DNA of 64,000 nt from a virus: the IMG/VR virus record IMGVR_UViG_3300042691_041718, positions 122,466 to 186,465 of that record. One strand, 5' to 3'. Under the pieces are notes generated by a model that saw only the letters and a program-made list of their open reading frames with translations, made no database searches and had not been told where the DNA came from. This document shows, piece after piece, positions 1 to 8,636 of this stretch (within the stretch, counting starts at the first letter, position 1; the number at the start of each line of letters is the position of its first letter). The translations under genes and the position numbers were made by a program.

Positions 1-867
1 TAATTGACCATTATCCCAAGTACCAATGTTATAATAACCAATAGATATTACTCTATCACTTACACACACTTTTGATTTCTTATCAAAGAAACCTGGATTG
101 AAACTAGTTAAATCTTTTTTAATTTTACTAATTAACATCAATTCATTAAAATTAAAGTTTACTAAGCTCTTTTTAAGATTATAAGCTGATTTAAGATCTA
201 AACCAAGAATCCATTTTATAACACTTGTTGATAATTTAAATTGTCCTATTGGTTGATTAACAATACCATATTCAAACAAACCATTATCTTTAATACCATA
301 ATAAAGTTCAATCTCATTTCTATCATATGGTACATCATTTACATATCTTTTAAGTGATGAAAATCTATTAAATATAGATTTAACATCATCTGAATTTAAT
401 TCGAATAAAAAATAAAAAAGATAGTCATCTGGTAATTTTTCATTATTTGGTAAGACATCTTTTTGACCAAGTGCTGTTAAACACTTTAAAAATGATGTGA
501 AAATGTTTTTACCAGCCATAGTAATTTCTGATTCAGTTAGGGGTTCTAAATCAGTTGAAAATTCTACATTAGTTTCTTTCTCCTGTATACCATTATCAAT
601 AAAATCTTTTATTAATGATTCTATTTCATTTTTAGTATTATCATCTAATATGTTAATCGCATTTGATAATCTAATATCAGAAGGTATATCACTCAAATCA
701 TCTTCTCTACTAATATTAAATTCTCTATTTACTATATTTTTGATATATTCTAAATCATCACCTTCTAAAGTTGAATATAAATACTCAACCCATTCACCTA
801 ATGAGTTAAAATCTTCTCTATTTTTACTAAAAGACTCATTAATGAATTCTAAATATTTCTTAATCAT
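1..867 (-). CDS. Unknown phage protein with capsid-targeting-like N-terminus (partial)
   Basis: An open frame of 289 codons with no stop runs from an ATG at 867 off the left edge, so the C-terminus is missing. I recognise no enzymatic domain. The N-terminus reads MIKKYLEFINES, which closely resembles the capsid-targeting sequence of T4 internal head proteins (MKTYQEFIAE type), a short amphipathic peptide that directs proteins into the prohead and is cut after a Glu by the prohead protease. Two other proteins here start in the same way (ATG at 30474 and at 55296). The rest is soluble, mixed alpha/beta in appearance, with Asp- and Asn-rich stretches. The start sits four bases after an AT-only TTAATATATA element. 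I infer an internal virion protein; this is suggestive only. Confidence 0.7.
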   Translation of the reverse strand, partial: MIKKYLEFINESFSKNREDFNSLGEWVEYLYSTLEGDDLEYIKNIVNREFNISREDDLSDIPSDIRLSNAINILDDNTKNEIESLIKDFIDNGIQEKETNVEFSTDLEPLTESEITMAGKNIFTSFLKCLTALGQKDVLPNNEKLPDDYLFYFLFELNSDDVKSIFNRFSSLKRYVNDVPYDRNEIELYYGIKDNGLFEYGIVNQPIGQFKLSTSVIKWILGLDLKSAYNLKKSLVNFNFNELMLISKIKKDLTSFNPGFFDKKSKVCVSDRVISIGYYNIGTWDNGQL

Positions 868-918
868 ATATTATATATTAAAATTAAAAATTCACTTTAT
901 AAAATATATATATAGAAT

Positions 919-1476
919 ATGAGTGATAAGTTATTTGAATTAGAAATAAGAAAAATTATACAAGAGTATAAATTATTGGAGATTGAAGAAGAATGGAAAA
1001 ATGAGCTAATAAATTCAAATAAGGAAACATTTCTAAAAGAAATTTATCACAAAAGGGGATTTGATAATGAGGTATCAAATCCAAAAGAGACATCAGTTGA
1101 TAAAGGTGTTGTTGTGGATAAAAGAAGGGATCACATTTCCGATAATATTAAGAAGTTATTTCGTGAGATAGTTAAATTAACACACCCCGATAAAACTTTT
1201 AATAAGAAAAATCGTCTTGAATTAAATGATCTTTATATAAAGGCTAAAATAGCATCAGAAGAATCAAATATTTATGATTTATTAGTTATCTGTGATAAGT
1301 TATCTATAAAATGGTCAATTGATTTATATGAGAAAAAAATATTAGAAGATAATTTAGAGGTTAAGAGAAATAAAATAAAATCTATAGAGAGTTCTTATAT
1401 CTGGTTATGGATTAATGCTGAAACTATAGAAGAAAAATATAAAATAGTAAATCTATTTATTGAAAAAAATAGCTAA
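919..1476 (+). CDS. J-domain (DnaJ-like) protein
   Basis: A 185-residue protein whose central part (about residues 72-112) looks like a J-domain: a helix, then KLTHPDK with the diagnostic HPD tripeptide at residues 89-91, then a charged helix. J-domains stimulate the ATPase of DnaK/Hsp70. The N-terminal 50 residues are a charged, probably helical segment and the C-terminal 70 residues are unassigned. There is no Gly/Phe region or zinc-binding domain, so it is not a full DnaJ; it would be a specialised co-chaperone recruiting host DnaK, perhaps for virion assembly or replication. It is followed after 5 nt by the DUF2827-like gene, so the two are probably co-transcribed. The HPD motif is seen directly; the phage role is inferred. 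Confidence 0.7.
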   Translation: MSDKLFELEIRKIIQEYKLLEIEEEWKNELINSNKETFLKEIYHKRGFDNEVSNPKETSVDKGVVVDKRRDHISDNIKKLFREIVKLTHPDKTFNKKNRLELNDLYIKAKIASEESNIYDLLVICDKLSIKWSIDLYEKKILEDNLEVKRNKIKSIESSYIWLWINAETIEEKYKIVNLFIEKNS

Positions 1477-1481
1477 ATATT

Positions 1482-2762
1482 ATGGAGAGATTAAAAATTG
1501 GAATTACAATTGGATTGAGAGAAAATACAGAATCCATTTGGAGTAATGGTATGAAACAAAATGTATTAGTTTTATATAGACTTTTAAAAAATTCTAAAAA
1601 AAACTATGATATATACTTATTGAATACTGTTAATATTAATGATTGGACTGAAGAAAATTCAACAGATTTTGCCAAGGGTTCTTGTTTAAGAGTTGATAAT
1701 GGTAATGGGGAAATTCTAATTCCCAAATATTTACAAGATATAAAGTTTCATAACTTTATTGATAAATATTTAGATATGGATATGTTGATTGTTATGGGTG
1801 CTCAAATATCAAATGCTGAAATAAAAAAATTTAAACAGAATCCAAATAAAAAAGTTATTTCATATAAATGTGGTAACAACTATGTTATTACTATGGAAAA
1901 TATTCTATTTAAAGAAGATGATCCCGGTAAATTACACCAATATGAAGATTCATATGATGAAGTTTGGTATATACCACAACAAGATGAAGTGAATCGAGGA
2001 TACTATCATACATTGTATAGAACAAATTCATTAATTGTTCCATTTGTTTGGCATAATCAATATCTATTAGAAGCTCTAACTGACATTGAAAGAGGATTTC
2101 AAAGAGGTCAATTCAAAAAAGATTATCGTTATCAAATTGGTAAGGAAAAAAAGAGAATTGGTGTAATGGAACCAAATATAAATATTGTAAAATTTGCACT
2201 TATACCAACAATGATTACTGAAGAATCTTATAGAGGTGATATTGGTAGAAAACATATTGAAAAATTAATGTTGACAAACTCAGAGAAAATCAGCAAAAAC
2301 AAAGAGTTTATGGGTATGATTTCAACTTTCGATTTATATAAGGATGATAAAATCACAGCTGAGAGTAGATATCAAACAGCATTTATACTTTCACAATATA
2401 TGGATATATTAGTTTGTCACCAAATACTAAATCCTCTGAATTATATTTACTTAGATGCAGCTTATATGGGTTATCCTGTTTTACATAATGCTCCTATGTG
2501 TAAGGATTTAGGTTATTATTATGAGGGATCCGATACCGTTGAGGGTGCTAGACAATTAGATTATATCTTAACCGAACACGATAAAAATATTGATTCTTAT
2601 AATGAAAGAAATGATAAGGTTTTAATGAGATATTATGCTGATAATCCAAGACTTGTTAAAACATATGACATGCTTATCGAAAATTTATTCAATGGTGGTA
2701 ATTATGGTTTAGAATATAACCCAAAAACAAATCTATATAAAAATAAAAAAGCCACTAAATAG
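1482..2762 (+). CDS. DUF2827-like, glycosyltransferase-associated protein
   Basis: A 426-residue protein beginning with MERLKIGITIGLRE and continuing with an ESIWSNG segment near residue 18, then alternating hydrophobic strands and helices consistent with Rossmann-like halves. From memory this matches the DUF2827 family, whose members sit in bacterial surface-polysaccharide clusters and look like GT-B glycosyltransferases; no catalytic residue can be assigned. The C-terminal half has AAYMGYPVLHNAPMCKD, reminiscent of the sugar-nucleotide binding segment of GT-B enzymes. Its last codons and TAG stop lie inside a rho-independent terminator. It may act with the glycosylation genes at 56-59 kb. 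A role in modifying virion or host surface glycans is inferred. Confidence 0.6.
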   Translation: MERLKIGITIGLRENTESIWSNGMKQNVLVLYRLLKNSKKNYDIYLLNTVNINDWTEENSTDFAKGSCLRVDNGNGEILIPKYLQDIKFHNFIDKYLDMDMLIVMGAQISNAEIKKFKQNPNKKVISYKCGNNYVITMENILFKEDDPGKLHQYEDSYDEVWYIPQQDEVNRGYYHTLYRTNSLIVPFVWHNQYLLEALTDIERGFQRGQFKKDYRYQIGKEKKRIGVMEPNINIVKFALIPTMITEESYRGDIGRKHIEKLMLTNSEKISKNKEFMGMISTFDLYKDDKITAESRYQTAFILSQYMDILVCHQILNPLNYIYLDAAYMGYPVLHNAPMCKDLGYYYEGSDTVEGARQLDYILTEHDKNIDSYNERNDKVLMRYYADNPRLVKTYDMLIENLFNGGNYGLEYNPKTNLYKNKKATK

Positions 2763-2772
2763 TGGCTTTTTT
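2745..2772. terminator. Bidirectional rho-independent terminator
   Basis: GCCACT and AGTGGC arms (2751-2756, 2761-2766) with an AAAT loop, flanked by an A-tract and a T-tract, so it can work on both strands. The 5' arm overlaps the end of the DUF2827-like gene. It separates convergent transcription units. Confidence 0.85.
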
Positions 2773-2785
2773 ATTTTAAGTTTAA

Positions 2786-3016
2786 TTAAAGTTGTAATAT
2801 AGATTGAAAAAGAGAATCTGCAAATTCTCGTTCAAAAAATACATCACAAGCCTCTCTTCCATCATGCATGATTAAAGCTATTTGATATTGTTCTTCGTCT
2901 TTCATTTTAACTAGAGTAAGTACATCACCTTCATTTGATTCTGCAACTCTTAATAAATCAACGTCTTCTTCTGAGTCATATCCTGAAAAGACTTCTATAA
3001 ATTTTAAGTTTTCCAT
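2786..3016 (-). CDS. Small acidic hypothetical protein
   Basis: A 76-residue acidic protein starting MENLKFIEVF, with many Asp and Glu residues and no recognised domain or transmembrane segment. It lies at the downstream end of the minus-strand adhesin block, separated from the receptor-binding gene by a GACTCG hairpin and from the convergent DUF2827 gene by the bidirectional terminator. Its size, acidity and position recall the other tiny proteins interleaved with the fibre genes (10162-10906 and 14122-14343), but I see no clear sequence kinship with them. Function unknown. Confidence 0.6.
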   Translation of the reverse strand: MENLKFIEVFSGYDSEEDVDLLRVAESNEGDVLTLVKMKDEEQYQIALIMHDGREACDVFFEREFADSLFQSILQL

Positions 3017-3033
3017 ATTTTAATTTGTGTTTA

Positions 3034-3060
3034 AAAGACTCGCCTTTTTGACGAGTCTTT
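3034..3060 (-). terminator. GACTCG-type terminator hairpin
   Basis: Stem AAAGACTCG / CGAGTCTTT with a 9-nt loop directly downstream of the 1015-residue receptor-binding gene. It is almost the same hairpin as those at 6137 and 8600. Confidence 0.75.
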
Positions 3061-3069
3061 ATTTATATA

Positions 3070-6000
3070 TTAAAGTCCAAATCTTCCTCTTGAACTATTG
3101 AAGTTTTGTAGAACTTCAGTTGCTGATAAAGATCGATTATAAACTTTACCTGAGTAAATATTACCTTTCCATAATTCAGGAAAAACACTTGATCCACTAC
3201 CAATTCTCGCTTCAAAATTAGACCAGTTATTCATATTATAAGAAGTTATATTTGATGTAGTTGATCCATCTAATACACCATTTCTATATAAGTAAATTTT
3301 ATATACACCTGATTCTTTTTTGAATACTGCCGTATAATTAACGATTGTGTTAAGAATATCAGCACCTGTTAATTGAGAAGAAACCCAGGTTTGCGTAAAT
3401 CCAACAACATTAATATTTGCAAAAACTTTTCCAGAATTTGAACCGCTTCTAAACTTCCAAAGAGAAATAGAATTTGTTTGGTTAGAAGATCCAAGAGTTA
3501 TTATTTCATGATAAACATCCGAATTGTCCGTTACTTTAACCCAGAAGTCATATGTTATGTCTGTATCGTTAAACCTAAAGTTCGAACCCAAATTAACATA
3601 ATCATTAACACCGTCGAATAATATAGAACCTCCATTAGTAGAATCATAAGTTGGTCCATTAACTAAAGTACCATTATTACCGGCAGCTAAATCGAACCAA
3701 GTTGTTCCTGTTCCTGGATATGAGTTTGCATTACCTGCATCTAAATTAAGTACTAAACCGTTAGTGTTATAAACTGGAGTTCCAACTTGTCTTCCTAAAG
3801 CAGTTTGGAATTTTTGTACAATAGTTCTCATAGTAAGCGCATCTGTATCATTAAAGTTTTCTTGGAAATATACAATTGATAAATTTCTACTACTTAGATC
3901 TGATACCGCACCATTTTCACTTCTACCTCCTATAAGACATATTAAATTCACTGGATAATAAGCAAGTGATCTTGAATAAGATGTAGTATCTTTTAAAGTT
4001 TTAACCGTATTTGAATCTGTTCTATACGATTGGTAAAAACCTCTGGTGTCTGTATCTGCGAAACTAACAAAATCATCAGAGTTAACTCCACCAAATGTTG
4101 TAGTACTATTATGTGCAATTTGGAATGCTCTTACAGGGAAGTAACTAAGTGCACCAACATCAGTTGAAGAAATACTACTATTAGTAGTTGAATAAACACC
4201 TAATCCAGAAGCAATTGCAAAATTTACTGGGTTTAAAAACGTATTGGCATAACCTGTTGTACCATTTGGTTGAGCACCGCTAGATGTGTGAGTCCATCCG
4301 CCGTTAAACACCAATCTATATGCAGCATCCAAATCTCTAGGATCTTTTAAGTTCCATTTATGAGAAGTAGCGCTTCCGCCTACGAATGGATAAAGAGCTT
4401 TCATTTTAGTCCAGATACCAGCAGCTTTCAAATCAGTTACTAAAGTATTAACCGCAGAAGCTTGTTGAAAGCTAGTGATATTAGCCGCATTCAAGAAAGC
4501 TTGAGCATTTGTATCCGAAACTAATGGAACACTTACTTGTCTACCTAAAGTAGTTTGGAATGTTTGTACTGCTGTGTAGAATGCTGCTGATTCTGCATCT
4601 GTTAGACCATCTCCGATTGAATAAAAAGCAGTTTCTTTATTGTCAAATCCAGAAGCCACTAATTCATTATTCCTTGCACCTATGTAGTAGTTTATTGTTG
4701 GTCTTTCGGTCACACCATTAGATGAATCAATAAGTACTTTTACACCATCTTTCCATGCATTAACAGTAGTAGTTGAAATTCTATTACCCATCATTAAACC
4801 CCTGGTGTTATTAATAGGGCTGGTGAAAGGTGATAATGAGGTATTGAAAATAATATTACCTAATGTTGTTCCATTAGGATTTGACATTAATAAATATCTT
4901 TGTGGGGAATTATTATCATTACATCCACCCATGATAGCACTCACACTCCATGTAGTTCTACTATATGTAGAATGATGGAAACTACCTAGTGTTAATATAG
5001 ATGATGGTACCAATTTAGTATCAGCATATGCTGTTGTACCATTAGGTAAAGCACCAGTTGAGCTATGGGTCCATCCACCATTGAATACTAACCTATAAGC
5101 TGCGTCTAAATCTCTCGGATCTTTTAAATTGAATTTATGAGATGTAGCCGTACCACCAACAAATGGATAAATAGCTTTCATTTTAGTCCATATACCGACT
5201 GCTTTCAAATCAATAACTAATGTATTGATAGCCACCGCTTGATTTCCATCGGTAATTCCTGCCACAGTCAAGAAACTAACAGCATCTGCGTCACTAACAT
5301 AAGGAGTTCCGACATGACGACCTAATGTTGTTTGAAATTTTTGAATTGATGTATATAGATTAGTAGTATCAGTATCACTCATACCGTCAGCTATAACTGA
5401 AAATGCAGTCTCTCTATTTGAATAATAATTAGCCCCACTTGGACTTCCCATCGCACCAATTGCTATATTTACCGAACCGGCAATCGTAGAATCTGCAGAA
5501 CTTGTCAACACATTTCCATTTTTACCAAGTTTAGCATTTGTACTCACTTTATTAGTCCAATACCAGCCTCTTGAATCTGCCTGTATACCACCGTCTAATA
5601 AAACAGAACTGTCTGAGTTTCTAGCAAGTATATTATTATAAATTCCTGCTTTATACCAAGCAGATAGCCATGTCCATTTGCTCAAATCACTAGAACCCAT
5701 ATCTATCTGATCTGTTCCAGTATTACCATTAGTTATTGAGTAATATCCTAAGAAAGGTGTTAAATTACTAGATGGATTATAAAAAGTATTAGCATAACCA
5801 GTTGTTCCATTAGGTTTAGCACCAGTCGATGCATGTGTCCATCCGCCATTAAATACTAATCTAAATGCAGCATCCAAATCTCTTGGATCCTTTAAGTTAA
5901 ATTTATGTGAAGTTGCCGATCCACCGACAAATGGATAAATAGCTTTCATTTTTGTCCATATTCCATATGTCTTTAAATCATTTACTAATGTATTGATAGC

Positions 6001-6117
6001 TGCAGCCTGTGTTAAATCTGTAATTCCTGCAGCCGAAATGAATGCTTGTGCATCTGCATCTACTGCATTGACTACCGAAGTAACAAAAGATCTCCAGCCA
6101 ACTCTTGCTTGTGTCAT
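3070..6117 (-). CDS. Receptor-binding tail protein with three repeat modules and a C-terminal LamG domain
   Basis: A 1015-residue virion adhesin. It starts with MTQARVGWR, the anchor peptide shared by six neighbouring proteins. Three copies of a roughly 90-residue module begin near residues 20, 275 and 530; each carries helix-rich sequence followed by IYPFVGG or LYPFVGG, NLKDPRDLDAA and GGWTH. Each is followed by about 150 variable residues rich in Ser, Thr and Asn that look like jelly-roll strands. From about residue 785 a concanavalin-like LamG domain follows (LVLNLDAG, then WFDLAAGNNGTL and SILFDGVNDYV), ending in EVLQNFNSSRGRFGL, the usual end of such phage LamG proteins. LamG domains bind carbohydrate, so this is probably a host-glycan-binding fibre. 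The triplication suggests growth by tandem duplication. Confidence 0.85.
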   Translation of the reverse strand: MTQARVGWRSFVTSVVNAVDADAQAFISAAGITDLTQAAAINTLVNDLKTYGIWTKMKAIYPFVGGSATSHKFNLKDPRDLDAAFRLVFNGGWTHASTGAKPNGTTGYANTFYNPSSNLTPFLGYYSITNGNTGTDQIDMGSSDLSKWTWLSAWYKAGIYNNILARNSDSSVLLDGGIQADSRGWYWTNKVSTNAKLGKNGNVLTSSADSTIAGSVNIAIGAMGSPSGANYYSNRETAFSVIADGMSDTDTTNLYTSIQKFQTTLGRHVGTPYVSDADAVSFLTVAGITDGNQAVAINTLVIDLKAVGIWTKMKAIYPFVGGTATSHKFNLKDPRDLDAAYRLVFNGGWTHSSTGALPNGTTAYADTKLVPSSILTLGSFHHSTYSRTTWSVSAIMGGCNDNNSPQRYLLMSNPNGTTLGNIIFNTSLSPFTSPINNTRGLMMGNRISTTTVNAWKDGVKVLIDSSNGVTERPTINYYIGARNNELVASGFDNKETAFYSIGDGLTDAESAAFYTAVQTFQTTLGRQVSVPLVSDTNAQAFLNAANITSFQQASAVNTLVTDLKAAGIWTKMKALYPFVGGSATSHKWNLKDPRDLDAAYRLVFNGGWTHTSSGAQPNGTTGYANTFLNPVNFAIASGLGVYSTTNSSISSTDVGALSYFPVRAFQIAHNSTTTFGGVNSDDFVSFADTDTRGFYQSYRTDSNTVKTLKDTTSYSRSLAYYPVNLICLIGGRSENGAVSDLSSRNLSIVYFQENFNDTDALTMRTIVQKFQTALGRQVGTPVYNTNGLVLNLDAGNANSYPGTGTTWFDLAAGNNGTLVNGPTYDSTNGGSILFDGVNDYVNLGSNFRFNDTDITYDFWVKVTDNSDVYHEIITLGSSNQTNSISLWKFRSGSNSGKVFANINVVGFTQTWVSSQLTGADILNTIVNYTAVFKKESGVYKIYLYRNGVLDGSTTSNITSYNMNNWSNFEARIGSGSSVFPELWKGNIYSGKVYNRSLSATEVLQNFNSSRGRFGL

Positions 6118-6136
6118 TTAATTTTAATTTTTTTAA

Positions 6137-6163
6137 AGAGACTCGTCAAAATGACGAGTCTCT
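6137..6163 (-). terminator. GACTCG-type terminator hairpin
   Basis: Perfect 11-bp inverted repeat AGAGACTCGTC / GACGAGTCTCT with a 5-nt loop, between two receptor-binding genes. It would end the message of the upstream 801-residue gene. Confidence 0.8.
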
Positions 6164-6174
6164 ATTTATATATT

Positions 6175-8580
6175 TTAGTATACTGAGTAGTACGAGTTTA
6201 TATTAGTATTAATTGCAGAATTATTGCTTAATTGCGATGTACTTCCATATATGATTAGTTCAGAGAAACCTGAACCACTTGTCAATCCATTACCCGCATC
6301 TCTTTTAAATATCACAACACCAGTAACAGCACCTCCGATATCATGTGCAAAATTAGTAACTAAATTAGCTCCATTCTCAAATACTGTAACGCCAGATGAG
6401 TTTTCATGTATGCTTATTAAATTAAATCCATTTGGTAATGCAGCAGCTGTAATCTCTTGTCCAGCGGAGTCATAGTATCTACCAGTTCCATTAGCATTTC
6501 TAGAAACGAAGTGTTGGTTAGAAGTACCTACTGAAGACATCATGGCCATCGCTCCTCTAGATGCATTTAATTTTATAGTTGCAAAAATAGAGTTAGTTGT
6601 CAGGTTCCAAGACGCCGAACTATTAATCATAAATGAACTTCCATCGGTTAGTATAACAGGTTTTGAATTTTGTGTATTTAAAACACCCGATAAAACTATA
6701 CTTGGTTGATTTGTAGCAGTTGTTTGTGTTGCATGTTGATTATTTCCACTTTGGTCGTACCATGTAGTTACGAATCCATTACCACTACCAACAAATGCCA
6801 ATAACGAAGTGGTATCTAAATTGCCATTTGCGTCAAACGAAATATCTTGTTCCAGATTATCAGAAGATCTTCTAACTCTAATAGCAAATCCATAATACCC
6901 AGTTCTTAATTTTCTTAATGAATATGCGGCAGCTGCACTTGAATAAGTATCTAATAAATTAGCAGTTTGACCAGATTCCAATACTGGAGTTCCAATTTGT
7001 CTTCCTAATGTTGTATTGAATTTTTGTACCGCAGTATAGAATGCGGTAGCTTCAGCATCTGTTAAACCATCTCCAATTGACGCGAATGCTGATTCAAATG
7101 TAGAATAACCATAAATACCACTATTATATATTGCAGCACCTAGACCAACATTGTAATTAGGTTTAACTGTTATTGTTTCTGTTTTAGTACCAATAACGCT
7201 ATTATTTATAATAGCTTTCTGAGTATTAGCTTCTTTTTTAATTATAAATAGTCCTCTAGTATCAGCAACTGGAGTATCAATTGGGTTAACAAAACCACCT
7301 AATCCAGCATATATATTAGGTGCTGCACCGTATATATCAATAGCATAATATCTTGAGTTTAATATATCATATGAACCTATCATGTAATTATCCTTACCAC
7401 TACCAGGAATTACTGTTGTTCTTGAATAATATGAAAGGTGACTATTTGTACCGTCTAAGGCAGTGTTTACGTTTAATTTAGTGTCAGCATATGCTGTCGT
7501 ACCATTTGGTTTAGCTCCGGTTGAACTGTGCGTCCATCCACCATTAAATACCAATCTAAATGCAGCATCTAAATCTCTTGGATCTTTCAAGTTGAATTTA
7601 TGTGTTGTTGCAGTTCCACCTACGAATGGATAAATTGCCTTCATCTTAGTCCAAATACCAGCCGCTTTTAAATCAACAACTAATGTATTAACCGCAGTAG
7701 CTTGGCCTAAATCTGTAATACCTGCAGCATTCAAGAAAGCTTGAGCATCTGAATCTGATACAATCGGAGATCCAACATGACGACCTAATGTTGTTTGAAA
7801 TTTTTGAATAGTCGTATAAAGGTTTGTTATATCAATATCTGATAGTCCATTTCCAATATAAGTAAAAGATTTTTCCCTAGTTGAATATGAACCAACAGTA
7901 CTACCTGAAAGTCTTATAGATATATTCGGGACAGAACCAGACATTGCAGTAGTGGTGGTTCCCAATATAGAAGTATTTCGGAATATTTTCATCATAGTTG
8001 TTGATGTTCTTGATAAAGATATGAGACCAGCTGAACTAGAATTAGTGACTACTATATTATATGGTACTGCATCTCTATAAATATATCCATATATTTTTCC
8101 ATCCGACCATCTAGTATCAATACCAATACATTGAGTACCACTATTGTAAGCTGATATATCATTAGAATTTTCCATTATATCAGTTCTTGAATAAAAACCA
8201 AAAGCCATATCATATTCAGTTGGATAATTGGAAGATGGTATTAATTTAGTATCTGCATATCCTGTAGTACCATTTCCTTTTATACCATTACTTGTATGTG
8301 TCCAACCACCATTAAATACTAATCTAAATGCAGCATCTAAATCCCTCGGATCTTTTAAGTTGAATTTATGTGAAGTTGCAGATCCACCAACAAATGGATA
8401 AATAGCTTTCATTTTTGACCATATTCCATAGGTCTTTAAATCATTTACTAACGTATTGATAGCTGCTGCTTGAGTTAAGTTAGTAATTCCTGCAGCTGAT
8501 ATAAATGCTTGAGCATCTGCATCTACTGCATTGACTACCGAAGTAACAAAAGCTCGCCATCCAACTCTTATTTGTGTCAT
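6175..8580 (-). CDS. Receptor-binding tail protein with two repeat modules and an arabinofuranosidase-like lectin domain
   Basis: An 801-residue paralogue of the preceding adhesin. It opens with MTQIRVGWR and has two copies of the 90-residue YPFVGG / NLKDPRDLDAA / GGWTH module near residues 20 and 273, each followed by a variable beta-rich region. From about residue 540 the C-terminal part changes to a different fold: LLDTYSSAAAAYSLRKL, IRVRRSSDN and FVTTWYDQSGN. These match the concanavalin-like catalytic domain of fungal alpha-L-arabinofuranosidase B (there ALYQLQRGSDD and YDQSGNGN). The chain ends INSYYSVY. This protein therefore joins the two module types seen separately in its neighbours, which argues for domain shuffling. 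Glycan binding is likely; hydrolysis is uncertain. Confidence 0.85.
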   Translation of the reverse strand: MTQIRVGWRAFVTSVVNAVDADAQAFISAAGITNLTQAAAINTLVNDLKTYGIWSKMKAIYPFVGGSATSHKFNLKDPRDLDAAFRLVFNGGWTHTSNGIKGNGTTGYADTKLIPSSNYPTEYDMAFGFYSRTDIMENSNDISAYNSGTQCIGIDTRWSDGKIYGYIYRDAVPYNIVVTNSSSAGLISLSRTSTTMMKIFRNTSILGTTTTAMSGSVPNISIRLSGSTVGSYSTREKSFTYIGNGLSDIDITNLYTTIQKFQTTLGRHVGSPIVSDSDAQAFLNAAGITDLGQATAVNTLVVDLKAAGIWTKMKAIYPFVGGTATTHKFNLKDPRDLDAAFRLVFNGGWTHSSTGAKPNGTTAYADTKLNVNTALDGTNSHLSYYSRTTVIPGSGKDNYMIGSYDILNSRYYAIDIYGAAPNIYAGLGGFVNPIDTPVADTRGLFIIKKEANTQKAIINNSVIGTKTETITVKPNYNVGLGAAIYNSGIYGYSTFESAFASIGDGLTDAEATAFYTAVQKFNTTLGRQIGTPVLESGQTANLLDTYSSAAAAYSLRKLRTGYYGFAIRVRRSSDNLEQDISFDANGNLDTTSLLAFVGSGNGFVTTWYDQSGNNQHATQTTATNQPSIVLSGVLNTQNSKPVILTDGSSFMINSSASWNLTTNSIFATIKLNASRGAMAMMSSVGTSNQHFVSRNANGTGRYYDSAGQEITAAALPNGFNLISIHENSSGVTVFENGANLVTNFAHDIGGAVTGVVIFKRDAGNGLTSGSGFSELIIYGSTSQLSNNSAINTNINSYYSVY

Positions 8581-8599
8581 ATTTTTTTTATTTTTTAAA

Positions 8600-8625
8600 A
8601 AAGACTCGCCCTTTGACGAGTCTTT
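8600..8625 (-). terminator. GACTCG-type terminator hairpin
   Basis: AAAGACTCG / CGAGTCTTT stem with an 8-nt loop between two receptor-binding genes, nearly identical to the hairpin at 3034-3060. Confidence 0.75.
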
Positions 8626-8636
8626 ATTTATATAGT

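Noticed and set aside
497-922. Plus-strand frame at the left end
   Set aside because: It is antisense to the partial minus-strand gene 1-867, which has a capsid-targeting-like N-terminus and no stops. The plus frame is low-complexity Ser/Ile/Leu.
3064-3073. TTAATATATA match at the end of the 1015-residue gene
   Set aside because: It overlaps the stop codon and is followed by a terminator, so it is probably a chance match in AT-rich DNA and not a promoter.
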